From JAFDVL01 sp043783625 (GTDB taxonomy: Bacteria; Acidobacteriota; Blastocatellia; RBC074): a stretch of 64,000 nucleotides of DNA. The position numbers and the translations under genes were made by a program. A model generated the notes under the pieces. It made no database searches, was not told where the DNA came from, and saw only the letters and a program-made list of their open reading frames with translations. Positions 39,166-48,186 of the stretch are shown piece by piece. The stretch spans positions 15,206-79,205 of the forward strand of contig JAYVZE010000151.1 in the NCBI GenBank assembly GCA_043783625.1. The letters are read 5' to 3'. Position 1 is the first letter of the stretch. Every line of letters starts with the position of its first letter.

Positions 39166-40924
39166 ACAGGTTTTTCTTTTTCATTTCGTCCATCATATAT
39201 TCCGAAGCGCGCCAGCTTAACGCCATAATTGTTAAGGTCGGATTTTTATGAGTTCCCGACGCGAATGCTGATGCGTCCATCACGAATAAATTCTTAACAT
39301 CCCACGATTGATTGAATTGATTCAGCACCGAAGTTTTTTTATCACTGCCCATGTGAACCGTTCCCATTTCGTGAATTGAATGTCCGGCAACATCCGGAGC
39401 TTTCGGTAATCGTATGTCTACCGCTTTTGCCGCCGCGAAAATTTCTTCGTACGTTTTCTTGACGTATTTGAACATATTCAAGTCGTTGTCGTTCCATTTG
39501 TAATTAACTTTCAGAACGGGACTTCCCCATTTATCTTTGACGCTGCTGTCCAGTTCGACGAATTTATCTGCGCCGGGGAGCATTTCTCCGTGACACGCAA
39601 GCGAGACGCGCGTTCCTTGCCAGCGACGAATTTCTTTCTTGAAATCAATCCCGAACCCGGCTGTATTTTTTGGATTTTTGTCGGGCTTCGAGCGTTGGCG
39701 CACGGAAGGTTCAATCTGAAACCCACGCAGAAAATCACGCTTTTCATCAGGGCGAAAATATCCAAACCACGGGAAAATAATATGCGAACCGCCGATGCCG
39801 TCCCCGGCTTCACGGTCAGCAAAACTCAGGTCGGGCAAATAGGCTTGTGCGCCGACATCCAAGTGTTCGATGAAGTTTTTGCCGATTTGTCCGCTCGAAT
39901 TTGCAACCCCTGAGAGCAACAAAAGCCGCGTTGTTTCCAGCGTTCCGCAACCAAGCACCACTACGCGGGCTTTGATTTCTTTTTGCTCACCCGTGGCTTT
40001 ATCAATGTACGTGACTCCGCTGGCTAAGCCTTTGCTATCAACATTCACCTTACTGGCCATCGCATTGGGAATCAACGTGAAGGTCTTCGGATATTTTTCA
40101 AGTAACGGCATGACTTGCCGAAAGGCGGAGTTGTAATATGACCAGGTCTCGCAACCATCGTCGCATCCGGCACAGTAGTGGCAGGACGGCAAATCTTTAT
40201 CAAATAATTTTGTAATCGCAGGATTCGGGCGATACGGTTTCGTCAGCATCGCACGGCGCACATGCATCGCACGAATGCCTAATTTTTCTCCGGCTTTTTT
40301 CAAAAAATAATCGGGGCATTTCAAGGCGACAGGCGGCAAAAAATTATCTGCATCAGGAAAATCAGGGTGATTTTCTTTGGCTCCGCACACGCCCATAAAA
40401 ATTTCAGCTTTGTCGTAATAAGGCGAAATATCTTTGTAAGTAAGCGGCCAATCGTTTCCCGCGCCGTCGCGTGAGCGCATTTTGAAATCGTTTTCATTGA
40501 AGCGATTGGCATAGCGTCCCCAGAACATCGTGCGTCCGCCGACATTGCGGGCGCGCATCCATTCATAAGGCGTTTCTTTCGGAGAAGTATACGGTTCATC
40601 AGGATTGGCATTTGTCGCATACGGATTCGGGCCAAAGACATATTTCTTGCGCATTTCATCGGCGGGAGATTCACTCTTAAAACCGTGATGCGGGTCTTCA
40701 TAAGGAAACGGATCGTGATAAGCAAAATCCGCAAATGGTTTGCGAATAGGCCCGGCTTCCAGCATGACAACCTTGAGTCCGCCTTCGACCAAGACCTGTG
40801 CGGTAGTGCCTCCGGCAGCTCCTGATCCAATAATCAATACGTCGTACTCAGGAACTTGTTTTTGAAGAGCGGGTGCGGCAGTCGTTTTTTTCGCAGGGGT
40901 AGATTTTTTCTTACGCTGGAACAT
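39164..40924 (-). CDS. GMC-family FAD oxidoreductase
   Basis: A protein of 586 residues with the N-terminal FAD-binding motif DVLIIGSGAAGGTTAQVLVE (about 28-47). The C-terminal GMC domain shows GHSIHEMGTVHMG and NPTLTIMALSWRAS. A Cys-rich stretch, CHYCAGCDDGCETW (about 245-258), is also seen in gluconate- and fructose-dehydrogenase-like members. It probably oxidises a sugar or alcohol and passes electrons to a respiratory partner, which is not encoded beside it. A Lys/Thr/Ala-rich start (RKKKSTPAKKTTAAP) rather than a signal peptide is visible. Confidence 0.85.
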   Translation of the reverse strand: MFQRKKKSTPAKKTTAAPALQKQVPEYDVLIIGSGAAGGTTAQVLVEGGLKVVMLEAGPIRKPFADFAYHDPFPYEDPHHGFKSESPADEMRKKYVFGPNPYATNANPDEPYTSPKETPYEWMRARNVGGRTMFWGRYANRFNENDFKMRSRDGAGNDWPLTYKDISPYYDKAEIFMGVCGAKENHPDFPDADNFLPPVALKCPDYFLKKAGEKLGIRAMHVRRAMLTKPYRPNPAITKLFDKDLPSCHYCAGCDDGCETWSYYNSAFRQVMPLLEKYPKTFTLIPNAMASKVNVDSKGLASGVTYIDKATGEQKEIKARVVVLGCGTLETTRLLLLSGVANSSGQIGKNFIEHLDVGAQAYLPDLSFADREAGDGIGGSHIIFPWFGYFRPDEKRDFLRGFQIEPSVRQRSKPDKNPKNTAGFGIDFKKEIRRWQGTRVSLACHGEMLPGADKFVELDSSVKDKWGSPVLKVNYKWNDNDLNMFKYVKKTYEEIFAAAKAVDIRLPKAPDVAGHSIHEMGTVHMGSDKKTSVLNQFNQSWDVKNLFVMDASAFASGTHKNPTLTIMALSWRASEYMMDEMKKKNL

Positions 40925-41104
40925 AGTTTATTAAACCTCAGATGAAAGGTACCAAATTCATGCTCATTCTAAAGATCGGTGCAGACGTTGTCCAGCAGGC
41001 AATAGAGCAGAGGAGCCGGACAGAACAAATGATTGAAAATCCAATGCCAGCGTGATATACAAGCTATGACGAACAACCTCTTGAAAATCAGGTGAATAAC
41101 ACAA

Positions 41105-41181
<77 letters not shown>

Positions 41182-41213
41182 AACATTTCTAAAACTAAAC
41201 TTATGATCGGGGA

Positions 41214-41240
41214 GGCGGCACAAGTCGCCTTTGGTTTTTT
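41214..41240 (+). terminator. terminator after tRNA-Glu
   Basis: Stem GGCGGC/GTCGCC (one G-T pair) with loop ACAA, followed by a T-rich run to 41240. Confidence 0.65.
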
Positions 41241-41258
41241 CAACGAAGGGATTTTACA

Positions 41259-42212
41259 GTGAGCAATTTATATTTAGTGACAGGCGGAGCAGGTTTCATT
41301 GGTTCGCATATTTCTACCGCATTAATTAATCGTGGAGATCGCGTTCGCGTGTTGGATAATTTATCAACCGGGCATCGTCACAATCTGACACATCTCGCAG
41401 GTCAGGTTGAATTCATCGAAGGTAGTATCTGCGATGCAGAAATTACAAACAAAGCGATGGAAGGCGTTCACGTTGTATTCCATGAAGCGGCGATTCCGTC
41501 GGTTCCGCGCTCCGTGGCGAATCCACGCGAAAGCCACGAGGCAAACGTCAATGGAACTTTCAATGTGTTGATGGCAGCGAAAGAAGCAGGCGTGAAAAGG
41601 TTGGTTTTTGCGGCTTCAAGTTCGGCGTATGGTGAAACGGAAGTGTTGCCGAAGCACGAAGCGATGTATCCGAATCCGCTTTCACCTTATGCGGCGCATA
41701 AAGTTTTCGGCGAATTTTATTGTCAGGTTTTCAGTCGTGTTTATGGTTTGGAAACAGTTGCGCTCAGATATTTCAATGTTTTTGGCCCACGCCAGGACCC
41801 TACGTCACAATACTCAGGCGTGATTTCTAAATTCGTGACTTCGTTATTGGCAAATCAGTCTCCCACAATTTTTGGTGATGGCGAGCAATCGCGCGATTTC
41901 ACGTACATTGATAATGTCGTAGATGCAAACCTCCGTGCTGCCGAAGCCGCTGAGGCTAGTGGCAATGTCGTGAATGTCGGAGTCGGCACGCGAATTACGT
42001 TGAATGAATTACAAGCCGAATTACAAAAAATTCTGGGGACGAATTTGACGGTGAAATATGAAGCTCCGCGTGCCGGAGACGTTCGTCACTCATTAGCTGA
42101 GATTTCAAAAACGGAAAGAGTCATTGGCTACAAACCAGTTGTTCCTTTTGCCGAAGGTTTGCGGCGTACCGTTGAATGGTACAAAGAAAGCGCGAAGCAG
42201 GCAGCGGCGTAA
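41259..42212 (+). CDS. NAD-dependent nucleotide-sugar epimerase
   Basis: An extended SDR enzyme of 317 residues. Gly motif TGGAGFIGSHI (8-18), catalytic SSSAYG with YAAHK (the YxxxK pair), and FGDGEQSRDFTYIDNVVDA near the sugar-binding end. It resembles UDP-glucose 4-epimerase and UDP-N-acetylglucosamine 4-epimerase (WbpP-like). The exact substrate is open. A GTG start has an AAGGGA-type ribosome binding site. A palindrome begins at the base after its stop. Confidence 0.85.
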   Translation: MSNLYLVTGGAGFIGSHISTALINRGDRVRVLDNLSTGHRHNLTHLAGQVEFIEGSICDAEITNKAMEGVHVVFHEAAIPSVPRSVANPRESHEANVNGTFNVLMAAKEAGVKRLVFAASSSAYGETEVLPKHEAMYPNPLSPYAAHKVFGEFYCQVFSRVYGLETVALRYFNVFGPRQDPTSQYSGVISKFVTSLLANQSPTIFGDGEQSRDFTYIDNVVDANLRAAEAAEASGNVVNVGVGTRITLNELQAELQKILGTNLTVKYEAPRAGDVRHSLAEISKTERVIGYKPVVPFAEGLRRTVEWYKESAKQAAA

Positions 42213-42298
42213 ATTAAAATGCAGAAGCCCGCACGCAGTAAGGACGCCAGTTCACAAGAAAAGTCGCCCTTACTGCGTGCGGGCTTCTGCATTTTAAT
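42213..42298. repeat. palindrome after the epimerase gene (copy B of the 6971 family)
   Basis: Arms of about 34 bp, mismatched at two inner positions, around a loop of about 18 bases. The arm core GCAGAAGCCCGCACGCAGTA is nearly the same as at 6971-7048 (GCACGGAG there). It starts directly after the TAA at 42210-42212. Confidence 0.85.
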
Positions 42299-42376
42299 AT
42301 GGCAGTTGAAAAACTGTCACATCTCACATCTTGAAATTGCATCGGAGGTTTAATCTGTAAAGCAAGAGAAACATCT

Positions 42377-43132
42377 ATGCAGTACCTTCAAAACCTATCC
42401 TCGCGCACAAAAATTCTCATCATCATTTTAATATCAGTAGCGACTGCAATTCTGGTTGCACAGTTGCCGGGCATTCCCCAAGCACTGGATTATCACGACT
42501 TCGCAGATCATCGAATATTTTTTGGCATCCCGAATTTTTGGAATGTAGCTTCTAACCTTGCCTTCACGTTGGCTGGATTGTCAGGAGTATTTTTCCTCTT
42601 CAGCCGCGAAGCTCAGTTGCCGTGGCGCGACAAAGTTCTATACCTGATGTTTTTTGCCGGAGTAATTCTAACCAGCGCAGGGTCAGCGTATTATCACCTT
42701 GCGCCCGACAATGAACGATTAGTCTGGGATCGCCTCCCAATGACAGTTGTTGCAATGTCACTATTAGCCGCAATCATTGCCGAACGAATCAGCGCAAAAA
42801 CCGGAATTACAATTTTTCTGCCACTGCTTGCACTCGGCATCGGCAGCGTAGTGTATTGGCAACGATTCGATGATTTGCGACCGTATGGATTTGTCATATT
42901 CTTTCCAATGCTACTGGTTCCGATGCTGATTGCCCTATTTCCAGATAAGAATTCATCAGGACAATACCTTTTATATTTGGTTGGATTTTATATGCTGGCA
43001 AAGCTATGTGAATATTTTGATCCGCAGATTTTTGCAGATGGCGGAGTACTCAGCGGGCATACTCTCAAACACGTCATTGCAGCATTGGGTCTATTTCAGG
43101 TGGTGCTAATGATTCGAGAAAAGAAGGTTTAA
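42377..43132 (+). CDS. ceramidase-like membrane protein (CREST superfamily)
   Basis: A seven-helix membrane protein of 251 residues. It carries the residue pattern of the CREST hydrolases (alkaline ceramidase/PAQR-like). SAYYHLAPDNERLVWDRLP gives the Ser, His and Asp of helices 2-3, and GHTLKHVIAALG gives the two His of the last helix. YHDFADHR with NFWNVASNL is also typical of the N-terminus. It probably acts on a lipid amide; no substrate evidence. Confidence 0.75.
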   Translation: MQYLQNLSSRTKILIIILISVATAILVAQLPGIPQALDYHDFADHRIFFGIPNFWNVASNLAFTLAGLSGVFFLFSREAQLPWRDKVLYLMFFAGVILTSAGSAYYHLAPDNERLVWDRLPMTVVAMSLLAAIIAERISAKTGITIFLPLLALGIGSVVYWQRFDDLRPYGFVIFFPMLLVPMLIALFPDKNSSGQYLLYLVGFYMLAKLCEYFDPQIFADGGVLSGHTLKHVIAALGLFQVVLMIREKKV

Positions 43133-43234
43133 GAGATTTTTCATTCATCCCTTAAATCAACAAAATTTGAAAGCCTCCAACCGCCGTGCTACGATGCCGA
43201 TTCGATAAAAATTCCTTTTGATAGGCTTTATTTC

Positions 43235-44032
43235 ATGCGAATTTGCATTTTGGGTAGTGGCAGTTCTGGCAACGCTACATTGATTGTAGCGGGAGAGACT
43301 CGTGTCTTAGTTGATTGCGGTTTGAGCGGTAAAGAAACCATGCGCCGCATTCAGGAAGTTGGCGAAGACCCGCACAAAATTAATGCCGTTGTCATCACGC
43401 ACGAACACGGAGACCACGCCAGCGGTTTGCATGTCGTGTCAAAAACCCTTTCTGCTCCGGTCTTTATTTCTACCGCGACATTAACCGCCTGCAAGCTCGG
43501 CGAAAAACAAAAAAACGTGAAGCGCGGCGATGAGATTTCTTCGGCGCAGGATTTTGCCGTTGGAGAAATAAAATTCCATCCGTTTTCGATCCCGCATGAT
43601 GCCGCCGATCCTTTCGCTTTTACGCTTGAACATAAAGGCATCAAAGTCGGCATGGCGGTTGACCTCGGCTACTATCACGGCTTAGCCGCCGAGCGTTTTC
43701 GTGATTGTGATGCGTTAGTTTTAGAGTCAAATTACGAAACGGATATGCTGCGAGCTTGCACGTATTATCCGTGGTCGTTGAAGCAAAGAATTATGGGACG
43801 GCACGGGCATGTTTCTAATGATGAATTATCGCGCTTTCTGCGGGAAGATTTCGACGGCAAAGCGCAGCATATTGTTTTGGCACATTTATCGCAAAATTCC
43901 AACCATCCAGAGGTTGCACGAATTGCGGCAATTCAGGCCTTGCAGGAACGATCCCCATTATTCTCAGCCGATGCTGAACGCCGCGTCAGCATTGCCAATT
44001 ATGCCAAACCTAGTGAGTGGATAGAGCTATGA
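43235..44032 (+). CDS. MBL-fold metallohydrolase, WalJ (YycJ)-like
   Basis: A 265-residue metallo-beta-lactamase-fold protein. The start MRICILGSGSSGNATLI, the metal motif THEHGDHASGL (about 53-63), and LVLESNYETDMLR match the YycJ/WalJ group. That group is associated with envelope stress and double-strand-break handling in Firmicutes. The stop overlaps the start of the VWA gene (ATGA), so they are translationally coupled. Confidence 0.85.
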   Translation: MRICILGSGSSGNATLIVAGETRVLVDCGLSGKETMRRIQEVGEDPHKINAVVITHEHGDHASGLHVVSKTLSAPVFISTATLTACKLGEKQKNVKRGDEISSAQDFAVGEIKFHPFSIPHDAADPFAFTLEHKGIKVGMAVDLGYYHGLAAERFRDCDALVLESNYETDMLRACTYYPWSLKQRIMGRHGHVSNDELSRFLREDFDGKAQHIVLAHLSQNSNHPEVARIAAIQALQERSPLFSADAERRVSIANYAKPSEWIEL

Positions 44033-45183
44033 GAAAGAAGCGCGGAGGACAGAATGCGGAATGCGGAATGCTGCTTTTTGCCGCGTTACTTTTTACTGTA
44101 ATTAGTCTCTTTTCTGCTTCATCTTTTGCCCAATCCGGTCGCAAAAATCCAACCACAAAAAACCCTTCAGAAAAAGCTGACATCCGCATTGATACCAGCG
44201 AAGTCAGAGTTCCTATTCGCGCTTATAATAGTGTCGGGAAGCCGTTAACTGATCTCGCTCCAAAAGATTTTGTAGTTATTGAAAATGGAATGGGAAGGCA
44301 GGTCACGAACTTGAAATTTGAGCCGGCTAATATTTTGCTGGTGCTGGATTTGAGTAATGAAATTGGTACTTTCAAGAACGGCGAAAGCGACCGCATCAAT
44401 ATTTATTCCGAACATAAAGACTACGAAAAAATCGAAGATAAAGATTTGATCCGACAAAAGCCGCGTCCTTTAATCGAAGACCCGGCTCCGCGCGAATTCG
44501 CTTATAATTTTGTCGATAATTTAGCCGCCACTGACCGCGTAGCCATTATTCAATATTCGGATAAAACACAATTAATTCAGGACTGGACGCTGGATCATAA
44601 AGCTGCACGTGAAGCCTTGTCCTCTAAATTTCGAGTTGGCATTAAATCAACTTTTCATGATGCGTTGGCACTTTCCGCAAAGAAACTTGAAGAATGCCAA
44701 ACGGGTCGGCGCGTGATTGTTTTGTTGAGTGATGGTTTTGATTCAGCCAGTAAGATTTCGCGTACCAAAGCGATGGATGCGCTGATGAAAACTGAGGCTT
44801 CAATTTTTGTCGTGAGCTGGACGGAACTGCTCCGCTCAGAAGTTATCAAAGCCATGCAATGGAACGGCACGAATGAAGCAGCGGGCAGTCGCAAGTTCAA
44901 ACGACATGAAGAATTCGTGAATTTTCTACGCAAATTAGACGGTAAGGAAACAGAGTTGAAAGCACTGGCCGAACTTACCGGCGGAGAGTTTTACTTGCCC
45001 ATGCGTTTCAAATTTTTTGTGCGCCAACCACCTGAAATCATCAGAGATATTGGCACACAATATACGTTGAGTTACCTGACAGAAAAAGATTTTGTAGACG
45101 CTAATTTTCGTTCGATTCAAGTCCTGGGCGCACGTTCAGGGTTAACTGTGAAAGCCCGACAACGAAGGTATAGCGGAGATTAA
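44029..45183 (+). CDS. secreted VWA-domain protein, acidobacterial VWFA type
   Basis: A protein of 384 residues with a signal peptide (LLFAALLFTVISLFSASSFAQ). A short domain with LAPKDFVVIENGMGRQVTNL precedes the VWA region. The MIDAS is DLSNEIG rather than DxSxS with a second Ser, so metal binding may be weakened, and VVLLSDGFDSASK-type sequence (VIVLLSDGFDS) follows. The ending YTLSYLTEKDFVDANFRSI matches the same family as the protein at 18438. The residues just before the hydrophobic core (GGQNAECGM) are coded by heptad repeats. Coupled to the WalJ-like gene. Confidence 0.82.
   Translation: MRKKRGGQNAECGMLLFAALLFTVISLFSASSFAQSGRKNPTTKNPSEKADIRIDTSEVRVPIRAYNSVGKPLTDLAPKDFVVIENGMGRQVTNLKFEPANILLVLDLSNEIGTFKNGESDRINIYSEHKDYEKIEDKDLIRQKPRPLIEDPAPREFAYNFVDNLAATDRVAIIQYSDKTQLIQDWTLDHKAAREALSSKFRVGIKSTFHDALALSAKKLEECQTGRRVIVLLSDGFDSASKISRTKAMDALMKTEASIFVVSWTELLRSEVIKAMQWNGTNEAAGSRKFKRHEEFVNFLRKLDGKETELKALAELTGGEFYLPMRFKFFVRQPPEIIRDIGTQYTLSYLTEKDFVDANFRSIQVLGARSGLTVKARQRRYSGD
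44042..44076. repeat. heptad-repeat island in the VWA signal peptide
   Basis: GCGGAGG, ACAGAAT, GCGGAAT, GCGGAAT and GCTGCTT (44042-44076), a 7-base period at the N-terminus of the VWA gene. Confidence 0.8.
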
Positions 45184-45187
45184 TTTA

Positions 45188-45263
45188 GGTACAGTACAAG
45201 GAGCGGTAGCGGCTTGGTAACTATAGAGATTTACCAAGTCGCTACTGCTCCCTGTATCGTACC
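45188..45263. repeat. 33-bp-arm palindrome after the VWA gene
   Basis: Arms 45188-45220 and 45231-45263 pair over 33 bp with five differences, all transitions, so most can be G-U pairs in RNA. Loop of ten bases. It starts five bases after the VWA stop and ends 21 bases before purB. The sequence is unrelated to the 6971 copy but has the same arm length. Confidence 0.8.
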
Positions 45264-45283
45264 AATCAACAAGGAACTTAGAA

Positions 45284-46582
45284 ATGATCGGTCGTTACAC
45301 CCTGCCCGAAATGGGCGCAATTTGGACAGAAGAAAATAAATATCGCAAATGGCTCGAAGTCGAAATTGCTGCTTGTCAGGCGAATGCCGAAGCGGGCGAC
45401 ATCCCGATGGAAGCCGTCGCAGTCATCCGCGAAAAAGCTGCATTCACGGTTGAGCGTATTCATGAACTCGAAAAAACTACCGACCACGACGTGATCGCGT
45501 TCACTACAAATTTAGCTGAAAACATTGGCGAAGAAGCGCGGTGGGTGCATTACGGCTTAACTTCTTCTGACGTAGTTGACACCGCGAACGGTATGTTGAT
45601 GCGCGAGGCGGGCGATATGATTATCGCCAAATTGCAAACGCTCAGCGACCTGCTTAAGCGCAAAGCGTTCGAGTACAAAGATATGCCGATGATCGGGCGC
45701 ACACACGGAATCCATGCGGAGCCGACCACAATGGGAATGACGTTTGCACTGTGGTTTGAAGAAAATCGCCGCAACATTGATCGGATGCAACGCGCGCGCG
45801 ACGGCATCAGCTACGGCAAATTATCCGGCGCAGTCGGCACGTTCGCGCATCTCGAACCGGAAATCGAAGAGCGCGCGTGTTTCCTGCTCGGACTCAAGCC
45901 TGCCAATATTTCTACGCAAGTCATTCAGCGTGATCGTTATTCCGAATTTGTTTGCACGCTGGCAATCATCGCTTCATCGCTGGAAAAAATCGCGCTACAA
46001 ATTCGGCATTGGCAACGCACTGAAGTCCGCGAAGCCCACGAATTTTTTAAGCCCGGACAAAAAGGCTCATCCGCCATGCCGCACAAACGCAACCCGATTT
46101 TGTCGGAGCGCATTTGCGGCTTGGCGCGGGTAGTTCGTGGCTACGCAATGACTGCATTGGAAAATAATGCGCTGTGGCACGAACGCGATATTTCGCATTC
46201 CGGCGCAGAGCGCGTGATCTTGCCGGACTCATGCATTTCGTTAGATTACATGCTGGCGAAAATGACTTCGTTGCTGGATAAGTTGGTTATTAACGAAAAA
46301 CAATTGCTGGCGAATTTAAATCTAACGCGCGGTCTCGTGTTTTCAGGACAATTACTGCTTGAACTCGCGGCGGCAGGCGCACAACGCGAAGAGGCGTATT
46401 ACTGGGTGCAACGCAACGCGCTGAATTCGTGGGACAACGGTTTGGATTTCCGCGAATTAGTCACGAATGATCCAGACATTTCTAAGCTGCTGAATGCGGA
46501 AAAAATCGAACGCGCATTTGACGTGCGAACACGACTCCGAAATATTGATCGTGTCTTCGAACGTGTCTTCGGAAAGGATTAA
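45284..46582 (+). CDS. purB: adenylosuccinate lyase
   Basis: A 432-residue enzyme of purine synthesis (SAICAR to AICAR, adenylosuccinate to AMP). The signature SSAMPHKRNPILSERI is present (about 263-278). MIGRTHGIHAEPTTMG and the N-terminal YTLPEMGAIWTEENKY are typical. The preceding AAGGA is a good ribosome binding site. Followed 5 bases later by a DinB gene. Confidence 0.96.
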   Translation: MIGRYTLPEMGAIWTEENKYRKWLEVEIAACQANAEAGDIPMEAVAVIREKAAFTVERIHELEKTTDHDVIAFTTNLAENIGEEARWVHYGLTSSDVVDTANGMLMREAGDMIIAKLQTLSDLLKRKAFEYKDMPMIGRTHGIHAEPTTMGMTFALWFEENRRNIDRMQRARDGISYGKLSGAVGTFAHLEPEIEERACFLLGLKPANISTQVIQRDRYSEFVCTLAIIASSLEKIALQIRHWQRTEVREAHEFFKPGQKGSSAMPHKRNPILSERICGLARVVRGYAMTALENNALWHERDISHSGAERVILPDSCISLDYMLAKMTSLLDKLVINEKQLLANLNLTRGLVFSGQLLLELAAAGAQREEAYYWVQRNALNSWDNGLDFRELVTNDPDISKLLNAEKIERAFDVRTRLRNIDRVFERVFGKD

Positions 46583-46587
46583 TAAAA

Positions 46588-47118
46588 ATGACAATTCAAT
46601 ATTTGCAAAGACCATCAGAGACAGAATTTTCGGATGAAGCCGCCAGCTACGTGGCGCTTGTTCCTGAAAATGATGTCATGAAAGTGCTGCGGGAACAGGT
46701 CGAAAGCGTCCGCAAAATTATTTCCGGCATTCCTGAAGAACAGGAATTATTTCGCTATGCGCCTGATAAATGGAGCATTCGAGAAATGGTCGGACACTTG
46801 AATGACGGAGAAAGGGTATTTGGGTTTCGCGCGTTTACTTTTGCGCGTGGTGACGCGGCAGCACTGCCTGGATTTGACGAAAATGAATACGTGCGACAGG
46901 CCAATTCTGAAGAAATGATATTGAAAGATTTATTGGCGGAGTTCATTGCCTTGCGTCAATCCAATGTGATGATGTTGGAACAATTAAAAGAAGAGGCTTG
47001 GGAAAGAGTTGGTGTAGCGAATGGTAATCCCGTGTCGGTTCGGGCAATAGTTTGGATTATGGCAGGACACCTCCGGCATCATCTGAATATTTTGACCGAA
47101 CGTTATCTGCAAAAATAA
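46588..47118 (+). CDS. DinB/YfiT-family protein
   Basis: A four-helix-bundle protein of 176 residues of the DinB superfamily. Visible are YAPDKWSIREMVGHLNDGER and, near the end, VWIMAGHLRHHLNILTERY. These supply the three His that bind a metal. Such proteins are often bacillithiol- or other thiol-dependent transferases or are uncharacterised. Directly after purB. Confidence 0.85.
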   Translation: MTIQYLQRPSETEFSDEAASYVALVPENDVMKVLREQVESVRKIISGIPEEQELFRYAPDKWSIREMVGHLNDGERVFGFRAFTFARGDAAALPGFDENEYVRQANSEEMILKDLLAEFIALRQSNVMMLEQLKEEAWERVGVANGNPVSVRAIVWIMAGHLRHHLNILTERYLQK

Positions 47119-47203
47119 AACCTGAAGAACAAAAATTCTTGCCCCCTCTTTTTCGTAAGGTAGGTTTTATGCTATATTTTCCGGCTTGTCAGACCTACCT
47201 AAT

Positions 47204-47280
47204 GGCGGTGTAGCTCAGTTGGTTAGAGCGGAGGATTCATAACCCTCAGGTCACTGGTTCGAGCCCAGTCACCGCCACCA
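47204..47280 (+). tRNA. tRNA with anticodon CAT (elongator Met, or Ile2)
   Basis: A 77-base cloverleaf: GGCGGTG/CACCGCC acceptor stem, D arm GCTC/GAGC, loop TTCATAA, T arm ACTGG/CCAGT and encoded CCA. Not the initiator, since the first acceptor pair is G-C. An A-C mismatch closes the anticodon stem. Elongator Met and lysidine-modified Ile2 cannot be told apart by eye. Confidence 0.85.
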
Positions 47281-47304
47281 CTTTCCAATGAAGTTCTTGC
47301 ATTT

Positions 47305-48171
47305 ATGATTATTGCTCTTGACCCGGAATACATTCAGGATGCCGTCGAACAGGCTTTGATCGAAGACCTCGGACGCGGCGACATCACTTCGCGTGCCACC
47401 ATCCGCACCAATGCGCGCGGAACAGGCAGCTTTCTTGCCAAACAGGAATTAGTGCTGGCGGGAATTGAAATTGCAGACGCCGTTTTTTCGTGGTTCGAAG
47501 TTGATGTGCAAATTCAATCCACCGTGAACGATGGCGAAGTGATTCCTGCCGGAAAAGTCTTCGCCAAAGCCAGTGGCGACGCGCAAATCTTATTAGCTGC
47601 GGAACGCACCGCGCTGAACTTCCTGCAACATCTGTCAGGCATTGCTACCAAGACAAAAACTTTTGTAGACGCGATTGCGGGGACGAATTCTTTTATCGTA
47701 GACACGCGGAAAACCGTGCCCGGTTTGCGGATGCTGGAAAAATACGCCGTGACCTGCGGCGGCGGACGCAATCATCGTTTTGGTTTGGACGATGGAGTTT
47801 TGATTAAAGATAATCACATCGCTCTCTCAGGCGGAATTGAAGAAGCTGTTCGCCGAGCGCGTGAAGTCGTCGGACATCTGCATAAAATCGAAGTCGAAAC
47901 CGCGAATCTCGACCAGGTCAAACAAGCACTCAAGGCGAATGCCGACATCATCATGCTTGATAACATGACGCCGGAACAGGTGCGTGAATGTGTCGAGCTG
48001 GTCAAAACATCAGCTTCGGACGAACGTCGCGCTATCACAGAAGCTTCAGGCGGAATTAATCTCAGCAACGTCCGCGCGTATGCGGAAGCGGGTGTAGATT
48101 TGATTTCGATTGGTGCGATTACGCATTCGGCTCCGGCGGTAGACATTAGCTTCAAGATCAAAATAAATTGA
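47305..48171 (+). CDS. nadC: nicotinate-nucleotide pyrophosphorylase (quinolinate phosphoribosyltransferase)
   Basis: A 288-residue NAD synthesis enzyme converting quinolinate and PRPP to nicotinate mononucleotide. Typical blocks are EDLGRGDITSRA, FLQHLSGIATKTKTFVDAI, DTRKTVPGLRMLEKYAVTCG, GGGRNHRFGLDDGVLIKDNH and ASGGINLSNVRAYAEAGVDL (each seen at its expected place). Followed after 15 bases by birA. Confidence 0.95.
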   Translation: MIIALDPEYIQDAVEQALIEDLGRGDITSRATIRTNARGTGSFLAKQELVLAGIEIADAVFSWFEVDVQIQSTVNDGEVIPAGKVFAKASGDAQILLAAERTALNFLQHLSGIATKTKTFVDAIAGTNSFIVDTRKTVPGLRMLEKYAVTCGGGRNHRFGLDDGVLIKDNHIALSGGIEEAVRRAREVVGHLHKIEVETANLDQVKQALKANADIIMLDNMTPEQVRECVELVKTSASDERRAITEASGGINLSNVRAYAEAGVDLISIGAITHSAPAVDISFKIKIN

Positions 48172-48186
48172 AGGTCAGGCGAGCTT

